Positions 5,410-8,069 of a stretch of 8,069 bases of DNA are shown here, in pieces. Origin of the DNA: Desulfobulbaceae bacterium UBA2213. GTDB taxonomy: Bacteria > Desulfobacterota > Desulfobulbia > Desulfobulbales > Desulfocapsaceae. The stretch spans positions 1,863 through 9,931 of the forward strand of contig DCUN01000204.1 in the NCBI GenBank assembly GCA_002327225.1. The letters run 5' to 3'. The position numbers and the translations under genes were made by a program. The notes under the pieces are model-generated. The model was given only the letters and a program-made list of their open reading frames with translations. It was not told the origin of the DNA and made no database searches. Positions within the stretch are counted from its first letter, which is position 1. Each line of letters opens with the position of its first letter.

Positions 5410-8058
5410 TTATACTGTGTTTGCGCTCTCTTGGTCCATTTTCAACTGCTGCGGAATCCTCAAAATAAAGGTACTGCCCTCTCCTTCCCTGCTTTTCACC
5501 GACACCTCGCCGCCCAGCACCTCTGTGGCCAGCTTCCTGGTCAGATAGAGACCCAGGCCCGTACCCGGGGTGCCGATTTTGAGAGGGCTCTCCAGGCGGA
5601 CAAAGGGACCGAAGAGAAACGCCATGTCCTCCTTGCGAATGCCGATGCCGGTGTCACTGACCCTGATCTCCACCCACCCCTCGGCCACACTTTCCCCTTC
5701 CTTCACCTCCACCGTCACCGTGCCCCGTTCACTGAACTTCACAGCGTTGCTCAAGTAGTTGAGAAGACACTGCAACAGCCGCTTGCGGTCGGAATGAAGC
5801 ACAAGGGAAGATTCCGGCAGCCTCTCCTCGATGACCAGCCCCTTGTCCTCAGCCTGCACCCGCACCTGGCCGACGGCCTCGTCAATAAGGGCCTGGATTT
5901 TGAAGTCCTCGGCATACGGGATAATGCGGCCCGATTCGATCTTGGCGATGTCAATGACATCGGTGATGAGCGAGAGCAGGTGCTTGCCGGCCCGGGCAAC
6001 CCGTCCGAGCTGATCGCGCTGCTCCTCGTTGATATGGCCGCTCATGCCCTGCAGAATAATACTGGAAAAGCCGATAATGGAGTTGAGCGGCGTGCGCAGC
6101 TCATGGCTCATCGAGGCGATGAACATCGACTTGAGCCGGTCAAGCTCCTTGAGTCTGGCATTGGCGGCCTCAAGCTCAGCACTCTTGAGACCCAGATCTT
6201 CAACGATATTGACCAGGGCGTGCTGGCTCTCCTCAAGCGCGTCGGTGCGCTCATACACCAGTTCTTCAAGAGAGTGTCGGTAGCTCTCCAGTTCCTGTTC
6301 ATTTTTTTTCCGTTCACCGACATCAAGAACGATCCCCTGATAATGGCTGATACTGCCACTGTCATCCCGCCGGATCCTGGTGGTATCATCTGTCCAGAGG
6401 AACTCTCCCGATCTGGTACGCAGTCGGTATTCCTGTGTGAATTCGTTGACTCCCGAGGCAGAGAAGGCGGTGACTTCAGCAGCCACTCGTTCCTGATCAT
6501 CCTGGTGGATCAGATCGGCATAGACAATCTTGCCCTCAAGGAATTCTTCCGGCGTGTAGCCCCATTGGCGGACGTTCTCAGACACGTATTCAACCGGCCA
6601 GCCGGCAGCCGCCCGCCACAGAAAAACGATGGCCGGACTTTTATTGATAATAAACTCCAGCTCTTCCCGCAGTCGCAACGATTTCTGCAGAACAGCTTCA
6701 GCCGCTTTGCGTTCGCTGATATCCCGGACGCTTGACAGAACACACGCCTCTTCACCTACGATTATCGGACAGGCAGAAATCTCCACCGGCATCTCGCTGC
6801 CATCCTTGCGCCTGTGGAGCCATTCAAACTGGGTGCCGGCTTCAATGGCCTGTTGAACCTTGGCGCCTACCTGCTGCTGGAGCTCCACTGCGGCCAGGTC
6901 AAGCGCTGACATCGTGAGCAATTCCTCACGGCTATACCCATACCGTTTTTCAGCAACCCGGTTGACATCGAGAACATGCCCCCTGGCATCGAGAAAAAAC
7001 AGGGCATCGGGGCTCGCTTCAAAGAGCTGGCGGTAGCGTTGTTCGTTTTCGCGCAAAGACTGCTCCGCCGTCAATCGGGCTGCTGCTTCGTCATTCAGGA
7101 TGGTACGGAGCGCTTCAACCTCGGTGATGAGCGGCCGCGAGATTTCCGGCGAAGACCTCTGAGTGAGGCTGGCCATGGCCCGATATAAACGGCGGCCAGC
7201 CAGTCGACCAGCCAGCACGCTGAACAGAGTGACCGTCAGGATGGCCACAAGCAGCGCCGCTGTTGCGGCAATGATGGGCGCACGAGAGAAGGAGCCGGGA
7301 ATCTCGAGCACCACCGACCAGGGGGCAACGGCCAGTGAGACGACCAGCCGTTTGCTGTCCTTCTTTGCCGACGGCCCCTTTCCCCTCTCCAGATCAGGAC
7401 GACGGGCCATGACCTCGTCCTTGCCGTCAAGCAGGGTCAGGGACCATGTGGCGGGAAGCGTCACTGCCTCAAGACGTTGCTGTAACAAGGCTGTATCGAT
7501 GATGCTGAGCAAAAGGGCCCTGGTCTGGTCATTGCGGATGACTGGTACTGTGGCGGCGACAAGCGGTTCCCTGGCTATCAGCCCGAAAAACATGTCTCCC
7601 ACCGCCGGCTTGCCGCTTGCCAAAACTGCAGGGGCTGCGGCAAAGCATTCTGGCACTGGCATTTTCGGCAGGGGTGTGCCGAAGCTCACGCGGGTGTTGA
7701 AGAGCATCTGCATCGACAGATCAGCAAAAACAACATGCCCGCCGAAGCTCTGTCGAAAGCCCAGCGCTTCCCTGTACAGGTCCGGCCAACGGGACGGATC
7801 ATCCACCAGCGGCGAAGCGGCCAGCACCTGCAAGGCGGCGATCCGCGCCCCGATGTCGTGATCAAGTGCGGTCACAAAGTTACGCACAAGATTCGCAGCC
7901 TCCCGATCCTGCCTGGCCTGCAGACTGTGGATATGATTGCCGGCGAGATACACCGCTAACAACAGCAGCGGCAACACGCACAACCAGATCAACCGGGTCA
8001 GAAAAACATGAAGGGACATGGCTCTCTCGATGCTGTTTATTTGAGACAATATTCTCAT
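5410..8058 (-). CDS. Membrane sensor histidine kinase, Cache-like-PAS-PAS-HisKA-HATPase_c (882 aa)
   Basis: An inner-membrane sensor kinase. TM1 (about 19-40, WLCVLPLLLLAVYLAG) and TM2 (about 262-283, IIAATAALLVAILTVTLFSV) bracket some 220 residues predicted to be periplasmic. That segment contains VVFADLSMQMLFNTRVSFGTPLP (within 109-131), a pattern of Cache-type ligand sensors. A short linker leads to PAS1 (about 339-455, ending VRDISERK) and PAS2 (about 470-590, PAS_3-like, ending VLDVGERK). A coiled coil follows, then HisKA with SHELRTPLN (H652), an N box (N767, N771 in NYLSNAVKF), DTGIGI (802-807) and GTPGTGLGL (829-837). It has no receiver, so phosphate must pass to another protein; the downstream regulator and the hybrid kinase's first receiver are obvious candidates. 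An in-frame TGA immediately upstream rules out a longer protein. ATG at 8058 or the ATG at 8019 (preceded by GAGAGAG; MSLHVFLTRL) could be the start; both keep TM1. It is the first operon gene visible. Confidence 0.93.
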   Translation of the reverse strand: MRILSQINSIERAMSLHVFLTRLIWLCVLPLLLLAVYLAGNHIHSLQARQDREAANLVRNFVTALDHDIGARIAALQVLAASPLVDDPSRWPDLYREALGFRQSFGGHVVFADLSMQMLFNTRVSFGTPLPKMPVPECFAAAPAVLASGKPAVGDMFFGLIAREPLVAATVPVIRNDQTRALLLSIIDTALLQQRLEAVTLPATWSLTLLDGKDEVMARRPDLERGKGPSAKKDSKRLVVSLAVAPWSVVLEIPGSFSRAPIIAATAALLVAILTVTLFSVLAGRLAGRRLYRAMASLTQRSSPEISRPLITEVEALRTILNDEAAARLTAEQSLRENEQRYRQLFEASPDALFFLDARGHVLDVNRVAEKRYGYSREELLTMSALDLAAVELQQQVGAKVQQAIEAGTQFEWLHRRKDGSEMPVEISACPIIVGEEACVLSSVRDISERKAAEAVLQKSLRLREELEFIINKSPAIVFLWRAAAGWPVEYVSENVRQWGYTPEEFLEGKIVYADLIHQDDQERVAAEVTAFSASGVNEFTQEYRLRTRSGEFLWTDDTTRIRRDDSGSISHYQGIVLDVGERKKNEQELESYRHSLEELVYERTDALEESQHALVNIVEDLGLKSAELEAANARLKELDRLKSMFIASMSHELRTPLNSIIGFSSIILQGMSGHINEEQRDQLGRVARAGKHLLSLITDVIDIAKIESGRIIPYAEDFKIQALIDEAVGQVRVQAEDKGLVIEERLPESSLVLHSDRKRLLQCLLNYLSNAVKFSERGTVTVEVKEGESVAEGWVEIRVSDTGIGIRKEDMAFLFGPFVRLESPLKIGTPGTGLGLYLTRKLATEVLGGEVSVKSREGEGSTFILRIPQQLKMDQESANTV

Positions 8059-8069
8059 CGTTCATTCCG

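Noticed and set aside
5392..6735. 447-codon open frame on the plus strand
   Set aside because: It is antisense to the membrane kinase, where HisKA and HATPase motifs are intact. The same reasoning removes plus-strand frames at 2278-2991, 3028-3690 and 4680-5381.

Overview
All recognisable genes lie on the minus strand, so transcription runs from the right edge of the window to the left. The window holds a four-gene signal-transduction cluster (8058 down to 1831), a repeat-rich non-coding gap (1490-1830), and the first 496 codons of an ATP-dependent helicase of the HrpB family (1489 to beyond the left edge). The sequence is moderately GC-rich. Several traits fit a Gram-negative bacterium of the Desulfobacterota (former Deltaproteobacteria) or a neighbouring proteobacterial lineage. 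These are the abundance of PAS/GAF-type signalling proteins, the 'ERFNRLFVDRE..IKEL' coiled-coil signature, a DivK/CheY-like single-domain regulator, HrpB, and dRS3-like ATTCCC-N8-GGGAAT repeats. This placement is an inference from family resemblance; no marker gene in the window settles it.

Signalling cluster, in transcription order: (1) a membrane-anchored histidine kinase with a periplasmic Cache-like sensor, two PAS domains, HisKA (H652) and HATPase_c; (2) 40 nt later, a soluble PAS-GAF protein with a C-terminal coiled coil and no kinase or output domain; (3) 67 nt later, a single-domain receiver protein (D53); (4) 13 nt later, a hybrid kinase with receivers at both ends (REC-PAS-HisKA-HATPase_c-REC; D51, H295, D588). 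The short gaps, common strand and good Shine-Dalgarno sequences before the last two genes support one operon. A short hairpin followed directly by seven Us (1795-1816) lies just after the last stop codon and is a reasonable transcript end.

Together the genes look like a phosphotransfer network with two kinase modules and three receivers. It has no visible HPt domain and no DNA-binding or enzymatic output domain. The likely reading is that the membrane kinase senses a periplasmic or envelope signal, the PAS-GAF protein adds a cytoplasmic input or acts as a scaffold, and phosphate passes to the stand-alone receiver and/or the N-terminal receiver of the hybrid kinase. The final effector must be elsewhere or act by protein contact.

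The gap before hrpB contains no credible gene. It holds a 79-bp imperfect palindrome made of two inverted repeat copies, an adjacent run of degenerate direct repeats spaced 20-22 bp, and a perfect 16-bp stem-loop. These are the least ordinary parts of the window. I see no tRNA, rRNA, CRISPR array, transposase or phage gene. The genes are well-known families in an uncommon but not unprecedented arrangement, and I cannot claim a wholly new system.
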